A stretch of 32,839 bases of DNA from Pseudomonadota bacterium (GTDB lineage: Bacteria; Pseudomonadota; Gammaproteobacteria; Pseudomonadales; Pseudohongiellaceae): the NCBI GenBank assembly GCA_022566775.1, contig JADFIJ010000009.1, forward strand, positions 1 through 32,839. The letters are read 5' to 3'. Below are positions 9,254 through 17,114 of this stretch, in pieces (position 1 is the first letter of the stretch; each line of letters starts with the position of its first letter). Position numbers and translations under genes: made by a program. Below the pieces are notes generated by a model. It saw only the letters and a list, made by a program, of their open reading frames with translations, did no database searches and was not told where the DNA came from.

Positions 9254-9761
9254 TTTCTTTCTCCTACACTTGGCAGCGCCATGCCTGGCCGCGGTGCTAT
9301 GCTCCGGCATCACCGCCGCCTATGCCGATTCAATATACGACGCCAACCGCCTGTTGCGGGTCACAGATACCGGTGATCGCTTCGAGTCGATGGCCCTGCA
9401 GCAGACCCGTGACATCATCAGAACCTACTCGAGTATCGTCAGCATGTCGGCGGAGGTGGCATTGCCGCTGAATCTGAAACGGACCATCGCCGCCTGCTAC
9501 GCCGAAGCCTATGCCTGGCACAAATTCAGGCCCGGTATTGCACAAATTCTTGTAGAAGTGCTGAACCAGAAAGAACTGCTCTTGCTAATCGATTTTTACA
9601 GCAGCCGCAGCCTGCCGCCCAGGGAAATTCCGGCCTTCAAGAGGGTCATCAGAAAAGCCGACCAGATCCAGCGATTGTCGGCAGATTACATTTACGCCCA
9701 TGCCGACAGCTGCGTGGACAGGGATGCCGAATTAATTTTCTCGTATTTAAGGAGCCTCTAA
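9231..9761 (+). CDS. Small exported protein of unknown function
   Basis: Product of 176 residues from the GTG at 9231 (a TTG at 9219 is also in frame). I prefer 9231 because it gives a compact signal peptide: a short basic start MKIQKTTS, a hydrophobic core, and a cleavage region around AAYADS. The mature part is helical, with one Cys in the middle (AACYAEAYAW) and another near the end (ADSCVDRDAE), which could pair in the periplasm. The arrangement is reminiscent of DUF2059-type proteins, though I could not fix the family. Its start lies inside the end of the SIMPL gene and its TAA stop shares a base with the proposed ATT start of aceE, so translation of all three seems coupled. No function is assigned. 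Confidence 0.72.
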   Translation: MKIQKTTSFFLLHLAAPCLAAVLCSGITAAYADSIYDANRLLRVTDTGDRFESMALQQTRDIIRTYSSIVSMSAEVALPLNLKRTIAACYAEAYAWHKFRPGIAQILVEVLNQKELLLLIDFYSSRSLPPREIPAFKRVIRKADQIQRLSADYIYAHADSCVDRDAELIFSYLRSL

Positions 9762-9763
9762 TT
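9749..9763 (+). promoter_or_regulatory. Ribosome binding site deciding the aceE start (AAGGAG + ATT)
   Basis: AAGGAG at 9749-9754, six bases, then ATT at 9761. The upstream gene's TAA (9759-9761) shares its last A with the ATT, giving TAATT where a coupled gene would ordinarily show TAATG. No ATG, GTG or TTG occurs in frame between here and 9938. Confidence 0.65.
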
Positions 9764-12472
9764 AGCCAAGCAGGGAATAACAACGGAGCCGGGACGGACG
9801 CTCTCGCCACAGAGGAAACCAGCGAATGGCTGGAGGCACTGGCGGATGTTCATGACCTCTACGGCGATGAGGGGGTTAATGAACTGCTGGCCGGCCTCTC
9901 GAATTGGCGCAGCACACGGCAGATCTCTTACCCTGCTGTGTCGGTGAATACGCCTTATCTGAATACTATTCACGTTTCCGAACAGCCTGCCTATCCCGGC
10001 GATCGCGAGATTGAACAGCGCCTGGAGAATATCTTGCGCTGGAACGCCATGGCGATGGTGCTGCGGGGGCAGGATGCCGGCACCGGAGTCGGCGGCCACA
10101 TCGCCACCTACGCCTCTGCCGCGACCTTGATCGAGGTGGGCTTCAATCATTTCTTCCGTAAAAAATCTGCCGATTACGGCGGCGACCTGGTGATTCTGCA
10201 ACCCCACACGTCCCCCGGTATCTATGCCCGCTCCTGGCTGGAAGGTGTGCTGGATACCAAGCGCTTCCAGAACTATCGACGAGAACTCCAGAGCGGAGGC
10301 GGTCTCACTTCCTATCCTCACCCGCGCTCTATGCCGGAGTATTGGCAGGTGGCGAATGCGTCGATGGGGCTGTCGACACCGACGGCAATTTACCAGGCAC
10401 GCTTCTCCAAGTATCTCGAGAATCGCGGGCTGAAGCCTAAACTCGGTGGCAAGGTATGGTGTTTCATCGGCGATGGGGAGACCGATGAGCCGGAAGTACT
10501 GGGCAGCATTAACATCGCAGCGAGAGAACAACTGGATAATCTGATTCTGGTGGTGAACTGCAATTTGCAACGTCTCGACGGCCCGGTGCGGGGTAATGGC
10601 AAGATCATTCAAGAACTGGAAGCCTCCTTCATCGGCTCCGGCTGGGATGTGATCAAGGTGATCTGGGGCAGCGGCTGGGACAAGCTGCTGGCCGAGGACG
10701 TGAACGGCACCCTGCGACGACGCATGGAAGAATGTGTGGACGGTGATTACCAGCGCTATTCCATATTGCCGGGGGAACGGCAACGGGAGCACTGGGTCGA
10801 TGGAAATCCCGAACTCGAGAAGATGATGGACTCGCTCTCCGATGCCGAGGTGAAACAAATCAAGCGGGGTGGACAGGACACCGTGAAGATTTATGCCGCC
10901 TACCATCGCGCCATCAACAACACGGGCAAGCCGACAGTAATCCTCATCAAGACCGTCAAGGGCGACGGCATGATTGGTGCCGAAGGCAGCAACACCGTAC
11001 ATCAAAAGAAAAACCTGGACGGCGATCAACGCCTGTTAATCGCCAGAAATTTCGGCATACCACTGAGTGACGAGGCGATAAAAAACGCCGAGCCCTATAG
11101 ACCACCCCAAGACAGTCCGGAACTGCAGTACCTCAGGAATCGACGCGCAGAACTGGGTGGCGCAATTCCTGTGCGCGAGAGCATCTGCAAAAAACTGAAG
11201 CCGCCGGGCCTCGAATCATTCGAGTCCCTGCTGGCTGGATCGGGCCAGCGGCCACAGTCGACTACCATGTCCCTGGTAAGAATTCTGTCGGCGCTACTGC
11301 GCGATAAAACCCTGAACAAATACATCGTGCCGATCGTTCCGGATGAAGCGCGCACCTTCGGCCTCGAGGCCCTGTTCAAGATAGCCGGCATCTTCTCTTT
11401 ACAGGGACAACGCTATACACCGGTGGATGCCGGGACCCTGTCGGCCTATCGAGAGGCCGAAGACGGCCAGATTCTACAGGAGGGAATCTGTGAAACCGGC
11501 GCCCTCGCCTCTTTTCTTGCGGCGGGGACCGCCTACTCTATTCATGGCCTGCCCATGATTCCATTCTATTTTTTCTATTCCATCTTCGGCTTCCAGAGAG
11601 TCGGCGACATGATCTGGACCTGCGGTGATATGTTATGCCGGGGTTTCTTGATCGGAGGCACCGCCGGCAGAACCACACTCAACGGTGAGGGCATCCAGCA
11701 TCAGGATGGTCATTCCCAGATAGTTGCGAACACCTATCCGAATCTAAAGAGCTATGACCCGGCCTTCGCCTTTGAGCTGGTGGTGATCGTGCGGGAAGGC
11801 ATCCACCGAATGTATGAATTGCAGGAAAATATCTTCTATTACATTACCGCCTATAACGAAAATTATGTCATGCCGCCGATGCCAGCAGAGAAAAACCTGG
11901 ATAAGGCGATTATCGCCGGGGCCTATTTGTATTCGAGTTCGAAGCCGGCAAAGCGCGCCGGAAAGCGAACTGCACAGCGCCGGGAAATTCATCTGCTGGC
12001 CAGTGGCTCGATCATGCAACAGGCCATTGCCGCCAGCGACTTGCTGGTAGCGAGAGGCCACACCGTCTCGATCTGGAGCGTCACCAGTTATAACGAGTTG
12101 TACCGGGAAGCGGAAGCCTGTGAGCGCCACAACCGACTGCATCCCTTTGCCAATGCAAAGACGCCTTACCTTGAGCAATTGTTTACCGATAAGAGTGGAG
12201 TTTATGTCGCCGTCACAGATTATATGAAGGCGCTTCCCAACAGCATCGCACCGTGGATGCCGGACAATTTCACGATTCTGGGTACCGACGGCTACGGCCT
12301 CAGCGAATCCAGGCCAGCGCTTCGATCGTTCTTCGAGATTAGCCCCGACTACATTTGTCATGCCGCTCTGGTGGGACTCTATCGAGACGGCAAGCTCAAC
12401 GCTGCCGAGCTAAAAAAGCAGCTAAAAGGCTTGGATGTGGATGCAGATAAGTTAAACCCGATGGACAGGTAG
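9761..12472 (+). CDS. aceE: Pyruvate dehydrogenase E1 component, homodimeric type, ATT start proposed
   Basis: Thiamine-diphosphate E1 that decarboxylates pyruvate and acetylates the lipoyl arm of E2. Read from the ATT at 9761 it has 903 residues, near the 887 of E. coli AceE. The first ATG/GTG/TTG in frame is GTG 9938, which would lose about 59 residues including ETSEWLEAL, a segment matching the AceE N-terminus used for E2 binding, and has no ribosome binding site. By contrast AAGGAG at 9749-9754 lies six bases before the ATT. Visible family features: GGHIATYASAATLIEVGFNHFFR, the ThDP motif from GDGETDEPE to NCNLQRLDGP, the catalytic Glu in ILQEGICE, and TTLNGEGIQHQDGHSQ. Neither aceF nor lpd is adjacent, so this may be a paralogue or a scattered pdh gene. 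Confidence 0.93.
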   Translation: MSQAGNNNGAGTDALATEETSEWLEALADVHDLYGDEGVNELLAGLSNWRSTRQISYPAVSVNTPYLNTIHVSEQPAYPGDREIEQRLENILRWNAMAMVLRGQDAGTGVGGHIATYASAATLIEVGFNHFFRKKSADYGGDLVILQPHTSPGIYARSWLEGVLDTKRFQNYRRELQSGGGLTSYPHPRSMPEYWQVANASMGLSTPTAIYQARFSKYLENRGLKPKLGGKVWCFIGDGETDEPEVLGSINIAAREQLDNLILVVNCNLQRLDGPVRGNGKIIQELEASFIGSGWDVIKVIWGSGWDKLLAEDVNGTLRRRMEECVDGDYQRYSILPGERQREHWVDGNPELEKMMDSLSDAEVKQIKRGGQDTVKIYAAYHRAINNTGKPTVILIKTVKGDGMIGAEGSNTVHQKKNLDGDQRLLIARNFGIPLSDEAIKNAEPYRPPQDSPELQYLRNRRAELGGAIPVRESICKKLKPPGLESFESLLAGSGQRPQSTTMSLVRILSALLRDKTLNKYIVPIVPDEARTFGLEALFKIAGIFSLQGQRYTPVDAGTLSAYREAEDGQILQEGICETGALASFLAAGTAYSIHGLPMIPFYFFYSIFGFQRVGDMIWTCGDMLCRGFLIGGTAGRTTLNGEGIQHQDGHSQIVANTYPNLKSYDPAFAFELVVIVREGIHRMYELQENIFYYITAYNENYVMPPMPAEKNLDKAIIAGAYLYSSSKPAKRAGKRTAQRREIHLLASGSIMQQAIAASDLLVARGHTVSIWSVTSYNELYREAEACERHNRLHPFANAKTPYLEQLFTDKSGVYVAVTDYMKALPNSIAPWMPDNFTILGTDGYGLSESRPALRSFFEISPDYICHAALVGLYRDGKLNAAELKKQLKGLDVDADKLNPMDR

Positions 12473-12487
12473 TCAATCATCGGGTTT
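12454..12487. terminator. Possible terminator hairpin straddling the aceE stop
   Basis: A perfect 10-bp inverted repeat, AAACCCGATG at 12454-12463 and CATCGGGTTT at 12478-12487, with a 14-base loop containing the aceE TAG stop. Only three T follow in either direction, so it is a weak candidate for an intrinsic terminator. Its place in the 49-base gap between convergent genes supports a 3'-end role. Confidence 0.4.
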
Positions 12488-12521
12488 GGAGATCTGCGCT
12501 CGCTGTCTTCTAAATCAGACG

Positions 12522-13292
12522 CTACTTCTGAACTATTTCGATTCTTACGCCGTCAGGTCCTTCGGCGAAGGAAATGCGAATGTCGCGATAGTCCCGTGGG
12601 TCCATGGAAAAAACCACGCCATTGGCTTTCAATGTCTCCGCCCCAGCATCCAGATCCTCAAAATTCCAACCCAGGTGATCGAAGCTTCGGCCCTCGGTCG
12701 GCGCTATATCGCCTCTAGCCTGTGCTACCAGCAGCCAGATATCACCGTAATTCAAGCCCGGCAAGGCACCGGCAAACATCTCGCTCTCGCCACCGAAATT
12801 TTCGGCGTACCATTGCAGGGTCGATTCCGGGTCCGCAGATGACAGGTGCAGGTGATGCATACCACGTAAGTTCGCGTCGTTTATGATTTCGATCTTGGTA
12901 CCCCAGGGGTCCTCGACAAAACCAATCTGCATACCACTAAACTCGATCAGGTCACCGAGTTGAGTGCCACCATCGGCAACCACAGCGGCTACGACTTCCG
13001 CCACATTGGGCATGGAGAAGCCAAAATGGTCGACGCCGGTACCTACGGATCCACCGGTGGGTTCACGCTCGAAGAAGATCACCGCGATATTGCCATACAT
13101 GACCCGGTCGATGGGAAGATCGGGATCGCTACGGCGCATAAACCGGGCCGCCTCCCCACCAAAATGTTTCACATACCAATTAACTGCGTCCTCGGCGCTG
13201 GGGGCGGCGAGGTGGATGTGGTCATAGGGTGCGGCCTGAGCGAGACCTGAGAACATCAAACACAGGGTCGCCAGCAATAAGAATTTTTTCAT
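12522..13292 (-). CDS. Exported protein with two VOC (glyoxalase-like) domains
   Basis: Protein of 256 residues with a clear signal peptide (MKKFLLLATLCLMFSGLAQA) and two tandem vicinal-oxygen-chelate modules. The first opens with DHIHLAAPSAEDAVNWYVKHFGG (given by its DHIHLA…WYVKHFGG ends), and the second with MHHLHLSSADPESTLQWYAENFGG (ends MHHLHL and WYAENFGG). Each module ends with a strand containing Glu, IEIIND and IEIVQK. His and Glu at the usual metal positions are present in both modules, but the chemistry (lyase, dioxygenase, isomerase or simple binding) cannot be told from this. A strong AAGGAGG site lies just before the start. It is the last gene of the - strand series sixA, cytochrome, chaN-like, DUF4159, VOC. 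Confidence 0.85.
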   Translation of the reverse strand: MKKFLLLATLCLMFSGLAQAAPYDHIHLAAPSAEDAVNWYVKHFGGEAARFMRRSDPDLPIDRVMYGNIAVIFFEREPTGGSVGTGVDHFGFSMPNVAEVVAAVVADGGTQLGDLIEFSGMQIGFVEDPWGTKIEIINDANLRGMHHLHLSSADPESTLQWYAENFGGESEMFAGALPGLNYGDIWLLVAQARGDIAPTEGRSFDHLGWNFEDLDAGAETLKANGVVFSMDPRDYRDIRISFAEGPDGVRIEIVQK

Positions 13293-13344
13293 GGGTTTCC
13301 TCCTTTTTTATAATTATTTCAATTGGACAAAAAATGTCGGCGAG

Positions 13345-14100
13345 CTAATGGGTCATCGAGTACATCAGATAATTAATTCCCAGTCGATAAGCCGAATTTG
13401 CATAACGCGTAGGGTAGGCCGGATGGTAGGTGTGCTCCCAGCCATCACCCATGTCGGAATTCCAGTTTATCAACACCATAATCCGACCATTTTCATCGAG
13501 GATGGCGTGGTTGCTGGCGAAATTGATGCCCTGCTCGCCGTACTCATCGGAGCGATACAGGGCCGGTATCATCTGGGGGCCGTCGATATCATAATAGACA
13601 TGAAAAATCTCATGGTCTGACGCCAGTTCGATGATTTCCCGATCCGGAAAAACCTGGCTGAAGGCGGCATAAAAATTATTCCACTGCTGCTGGCCCCAGA
13701 AATCATCAACCAATAGAAAACCACCGCGCAACAGGTACTCCCGCAGGTTTTCTATTTCCCGGGGGCTGAGAGTCAGGCCGCCGCCCTGCCCGACTTCCAG
13801 CATATAGAGAAATGGGTAGTCGAATATCTGATCATCATCCAGGCGCAGAACGATAGGCTCACTCATGACCCGGACATTGGTCAAACGAGAAACGCCACGC
13901 AGAAAATTTACATCGGCATCGGGAAAATCTATGGCCCAGGGGCCATAACCTCGACCTCGGCCCCAATAGGTATCAAATTGCACACGCACGAAATTAAACT
14001 CGCCCGCTTTATCATAGGCGAGATCGGTAGTTGCGATCTGGCCGTTGACCGCCGGGGTGGCAACAATAAGTGCAAATAAAAGGTTTCGAAAATTCAACAT
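13345..14100 (-). CDS. DUF4159 domain exported protein
   Basis: Protein of 251 residues with a signal peptide (MLNFRNLLFALIVATPAVNG) followed by a single DUF4159 domain. Recognisable pieces: FVRVQFDTYWGRGRGYGPWAIDFPDADVN near the start (key residues R, W, DFPDAD), the strand FLYMLEVGQGG, and LREYLLRGGFLLVDDFWG, the glutamine-amidotransferase-like turn typical of the family. DUF4159 domains occur alone or at the C-terminus of large membrane proteins near MoxR/DUF58 genes, with unknown function. None of those partners is in this window. Position between the ChaN-like and VOC genes on the same strand suggests one transcription unit, although a gap of 100 bases upstream could hold its own promoter. 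Confidence 0.83.
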   Translation of the reverse strand: MLNFRNLLFALIVATPAVNGQIATTDLAYDKAGEFNFVRVQFDTYWGRGRGYGPWAIDFPDADVNFLRGVSRLTNVRVMSEPIVLRLDDDQIFDYPFLYMLEVGQGGGLTLSPREIENLREYLLRGGFLLVDDFWGQQQWNNFYAAFSQVFPDREIIELASDHEIFHVYYDIDGPQMIPALYRSDEYGEQGINFASNHAILDENGRIMVLINWNSDMGDGWEHTYHPAYPTRYANSAYRLGINYLMYSMTH

Positions 14101-14200
14101 GGGATCTCGGCTTGAGGCTGAGCTAGTGTGTCTGGATTACAAGTTTTATTCAAGTCTATGGCCTTCCTGTTTGCGCGATATCATCACCGCTCGCTCTCGA

Positions 14201-15178
14201 TCACCGCAGTGATGCGCAATAATCCTCGTTACTTATTGCCGGGGTGAACCAGATAAAATCATAGGCTGGAATGGCGCCGAATTGTTGCAGGTATTCAGAC
14301 GGATCGGCGATCTCAGGATCCACCTCCATGAATGATAGCGCCACAATCTTGCTATTTATTGCAACATCGACGGGCTGCAGATGCTGGGCACGCAAATAGT
14401 TCGGCACGCCAAGATCCTGACGTATATGGTAATTACCGGCGACCAGCACACTGAGTTTATCGTGCTCCGTTGCATTCATACTGGCTGCCATAATAAAGTC
14501 CCGATACTGTTGCACCCTCACCATTGCCGGGAACTGGGACTCGGGCAGCAAGCCGCAGTGGCTTTCGTCGATGTCGAGGTTAAGCTGCTCCATCGTCGAC
14601 GCATCCAATACCCCCTCGATAGAAGCGGGCAGTTCTTCGCTGTACACCTGCATCATGCGCGCCGAATTGATGTTCGCCGCCGCCATTGAAATGCCCCCGC
14701 GATAGACGGCGTCGATGAGAGGCCCGTAAAATGACCAGTCCCAACCCTCTTCGTCCCACTGCAGGTAATTCTTGAGCTCGTCAAGACTGGATAGTTGTTG
14801 CTGCTGAATGTCATCCAGCAAATTACTAGCGTCAGTATCCAGCATCTCGAAGGCGACCTGGGAAACGACCCGCCGGGCTATCAGGTGGTTGAGGACCGCT
14901 GCCTGCAAATGATGATGATCGGGATTGTCGTGCTTCTCCCCTAATAGAAGATAACTGGCACCTTCAACCGCCACCAGGAGATCATTTACCGGAACAAACT
15001 CCGAAGTCCTGCTATTGAATATCTTTCCGACAAGAGGATGGTCGGAATACAGTTGCGACTCCCAGCTCGCAGGCACATCGACCTGGGCCTGTACCGTCGC
15101 CGTGAATACCAGCACAGCGGCAACCGCTAGTGCTCTAATTGGATCCACCCATCTTTTGCCACTGCGCATAGGTTTCAT
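14201..15178 (-). CDS. ChaN-family (haem-binding/erythromycin-esterase-like fold) exported protein
   Basis: Product of 325 residues from the ATG at 15178, which gives a credible signal peptide (basic MKPMRSGKRW, hydrophobic core, cut near TVQA). The open frame extends to 15337, but that extension lies inside the cytochrome gene and is not plausible. Family marks are the LLLGEKHDNPDHH block near residue 60, AFEMLDT about 40 residues later, and VLVAGNYHIRQDLGVPNYL near residue 250, the conserved His-rich ends of the ChaN domain. ChaN proteins are often lipoproteins tied to haem or iron handling; no lipobox is seen here. The start overlaps the end of the c-type cytochrome gene by 44 bases, so the two are likely coupled. 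Confidence 0.82.
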   Translation of the reverse strand: MKPMRSGKRWVDPIRALAVAAVLVFTATVQAQVDVPASWESQLYSDHPLVGKIFNSRTSEFVPVNDLLVAVEGASYLLLGEKHDNPDHHHLQAAVLNHLIARRVVSQVAFEMLDTDASNLLDDIQQQQLSSLDELKNYLQWDEEGWDWSFYGPLIDAVYRGGISMAAANINSARMMQVYSEELPASIEGVLDASTMEQLNLDIDESHCGLLPESQFPAMVRVQQYRDFIMAASMNATEHDKLSVLVAGNYHIRQDLGVPNYLRAQHLQPVDVAINSKIVALSFMEVDPEIADPSEYLQQFGAIPAYDFIWFTPAISNEDYCASLR

Positions 15179-15608
15179 CGTTCCAGTAACTCTGGAAGTA
15201 GGCGATTGCTGCCAACTTGTCCGCTTCATTGAGGACATTTTCGAAGGCAGGCATGTTACCACCGAAGGCGGCGCCACCGGTATTAATGACCTGCAGTAAG
15301 ACAGAATTTGGGTGATGCCAGGCATGGGCCGACCCATTCAGCGGCGGCGCTGGAAAAGAGCCATCGTCCAGGCGCGCGCGCCAATCACTCACCAGGCCCT
15401 CGGCATTGTCACCATGGCACTGGGCACAATTGTCAGCGAATACCGTGGCTCCGGTGTCTAGCTGGGTTTGACTATACCACCTGCCGGCCGCGATCGTGGC
15501 CGCCGGTTCAGGTCCGGGTTCTGACTCGCTGCAACTACCCAGCGTGAAACTGAGAACTAAAACCAAAGGCCCAAATATTGTCTCGACGTGCATCTTCCGC
15601 CACCACAT
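15135..15608 (-). CDS. c-type cytochrome lipoprotein
   Basis: Small monohaem cytochrome c, 157 residues from the ATG at 15608 or 152 from the ATG at 15593. The second start gives the better leader, with a lipobox LGSC placing the lipidated Cys at residue 21. The haem site CAQCH has C56, C59 and H60 (numbering from 15593), and the GNMPAFENVLNEADKLAAIAYFQSYW segment holds the likely Met ligand. The C-terminal helix with LAAIAYFQSYW is typical of class I cytochromes. The ATG at 15608 follows the sixA stop immediately (TAGATG), so coupling to sixA is likely whichever start is used. A role as electron carrier at the membrane face is inferred; no cognate oxidoreductase adjoins it. Confidence 0.88.
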   Translation of the reverse strand: MWWRKMHVETIFGPLVLVLSFTLGSCSESEPGPEPAATIAAGRWYSQTQLDTGATVFADNCAQCHGDNAEGLVSDWRARLDDGSFPAPPLNGSAHAWHHPNSVLLQVINTGGAAFGGNMPAFENVLNEADKLAAIAYFQSYWNDETYAQWQKMGGSN

Positions 15609-16103
15609 CTAATCGAATTTCTTGGGATAATCGAAATTCACCAATGTCGCCTCACCCAATTGGACATCGGACCAGCTCTCGATGGGCAGACTCAATTCAA
15701 CCAGCCCACTGGTTGGAATATTGTCGATGTCGGATTCTGCCATCAAATTAACAAAATCTGTAATCGCCGGATTGTGCCCTACCAGCATCGCAGACTCACA
15801 AGTTTCATCTACCAGGCTGGCCGCCTTCAGAAACATGTTGGTGCCGGCAAAATAGAGCTCCGGATTGCTGATAATATCATCCCCGGGAAAGCCAATCTGT
15901 TTTGCGAACAGCCTGGCCGTGGATTTTGCACGGTTAGCCGGACTGCAGATCATGCAATCCAGATCCGAATGAGTATTCTTGAAGCGACCTGCCATGATCG
16001 GCACATCGCCGATGCCACGGTCACTGAGTGGCCGCTCAAAATCCTTCAACTTCTGATCATCCCAGCTTGATTTGGCGTGGCGAAGCAGATAAAGGGTTTT
16101 CAT
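15609..16103 (-). CDS. sixA: SixA-type phosphohistidine phosphatase
   Basis: Histidine phosphatase of 164 residues, the short form typical of SixA. The catalytic LRHAKSSW has the nucleophile His at residue 9, followed by the basic Lys, then ERPLSDRG, the CSPANRAKSTARL block with the second phosphate-binding Arg, and MLVGHNPAI with the second His. SixA in E. coli removes phosphate from histidine of ArcB and of the nitrogen phosphotransferase system protein NPr. No such partner is nearby. First gene of the - strand run; 203 bases separate it from the divergent DUF481 gene. Confidence 0.9.
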   Translation of the reverse strand: MKTLYLLRHAKSSWDDQKLKDFERPLSDRGIGDVPIMAGRFKNTHSDLDCMICSPANRAKSTARLFAKQIGFPGDDIISNPELYFAGTNMFLKAASLVDETCESAMLVGHNPAITDFVNLMAESDIDNIPTSGLVELSLPIESWSDVQLGEATLVNFDYPKKFD

Positions 16104-16245
16104 TGATGGGCTTCAGAGCTTGACTCTACTATTCGATATGAAATCAGGACCCGGACAGGTAGGTCGGAGTTATACCGCAATTATGCCGCCAACTCCAGAG
16201 CTGACGCGGGATAGCGGGCGCAGCATTTCCTCTGCTTCCCTAAGC

Positions 16246-16302
16246 CGGGTTCCACTTCTGCCGAAATAATGTAGAATGCTGCGCTTTTAATGATGGAACC
16301 CG
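16246..16302. repeat. Inverted repeat upstream of the DUF481 gene
   Basis: CGGGTTCCA at 16246-16254 is mirrored by TGGAACCCG at 16294-16302, with 39 bases between. The right arm contains the only purine-rich stretch that could act as ribosome binding site for the ATG at 16307. Between the arms a TAGAAT-like -10 element lies at 16272-16277. It could be an operator flanking the promoter or, if the leader starts upstream, a hairpin masking the start. Confidence 0.45.
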
Positions 16303-16306
16303 AAAC

Positions 16307-17020
16307 ATGCGATCGACAGCCATACCATTCATGCTTACATTCATGGCATTAGCAGCTAATGCCGCCCTTGCCCAGGAAGAAAATGGGCTAACAAGGGAAA
16401 TACAGCTCGGCGCTCTGTTTACTTCGGGTAACACGGAAGATCAGACCCTTAACTTTGCGGGCAGCATTAGTTTGCTGCAAGACCGGTGGGAATACGTGTT
16501 TTCATTGGATGGCTTGTTCTCGTCGAATGCGAATGATGTTACCGGGCAAAGATTTTATGCGGTTGTCAGTGCCAATTACGAGTTTTCCCAGAATAGCTTT
16601 TTCCTGACCCGGCTTGCCCATGAGGATGATCGCTTCAGCGGATTCGATAGTCAGTCCGACATCACCTTTAACTACGGTCGCAAGCTGCTGGGTAACATTG
16701 CGGATATGGAGCTGATTCTAAACGCGGGTGTCGGTGTGCGCTGGTCGCGACTCGATGATTCTGATTTCGATGAACCCATCGTAAGGCTCGCCGGCGACTA
16801 CGATTGGAAAATATCGGATACTGCCTCCTTCGGTCAGCAGCTGAGTGTAGAAGCCGGCAGCCAGACCAACATTTATCGCTCCGAGACCAGTATTGAAACC
16901 CAAATCCTCAATAATTTGTCATTGCGATTTTCGGTTAACATCAAGCATCAAACCGATGTACCGGCAGGACGTGAGAAAACGGATACCGAAACAGCGATAT
17001 CGTTTGTTATGAATTTTTAG
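16307..17020 (+). CDS. DUF481 (YdiY-like) outer-membrane protein
   Basis: Protein of 237 residues with a signal peptide ending at about AALA-Q and a DUF481 domain. The family opening is EIQLGALFTSGNTEDQTLNFAGS, seen here by the LGALFTSGNTEDQTLN core, followed by alternating beta strands rich in aromatic residues and a C-terminal Phe (ISFVMNF), as in outer-membrane beta barrels inserted by BamA. DUF481 proteins are usually called salt-induced outer-membrane proteins; their transport role is unproven. The gene stands alone on the + strand, with an inverted repeat directly upstream. Confidence 0.9.
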   Translation: MRSTAIPFMLTFMALAANAALAQEENGLTREIQLGALFTSGNTEDQTLNFAGSISLLQDRWEYVFSLDGLFSSNANDVTGQRFYAVVSANYEFSQNSFFLTRLAHEDDRFSGFDSQSDITFNYGRKLLGNIADMELILNAGVGVRWSRLDDSDFDEPIVRLAGDYDWKISDTASFGQQLSVEAGSQTNIYRSETSIETQILNNLSLRFSVNIKHQTDVPAGREKTDTETAISFVMNF

Positions 17021-17114
17021 TCGGCGATGCCTGCATTAACAACATACGCGAATGTAATGAAGAGTGTATCCGGTCTGGCTGGTTCGGCATAACCCAACTA
17101 AGAGAGGTTTGTTC

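Noticed and set aside
9938-9940. GTG 9938 as the aceE start
   Set aside because: No ribosome binding site, and it would remove about 59 residues, including recognisable AceE N-terminal sequence that is open and preceded by AAGGAG.
9758-11029. 423-codon open frame on the - strand opposite aceE
   Set aside because: It lies entirely against a strongly conserved enzyme gene, its product is a mirror of aceE codons with no recognisable domain, and it has no ribosome binding site.
12486-12842. 118-codon + strand frame opposite the VOC gene
   Set aside because: Antisense to a well-defined two-domain protein; no start signal.
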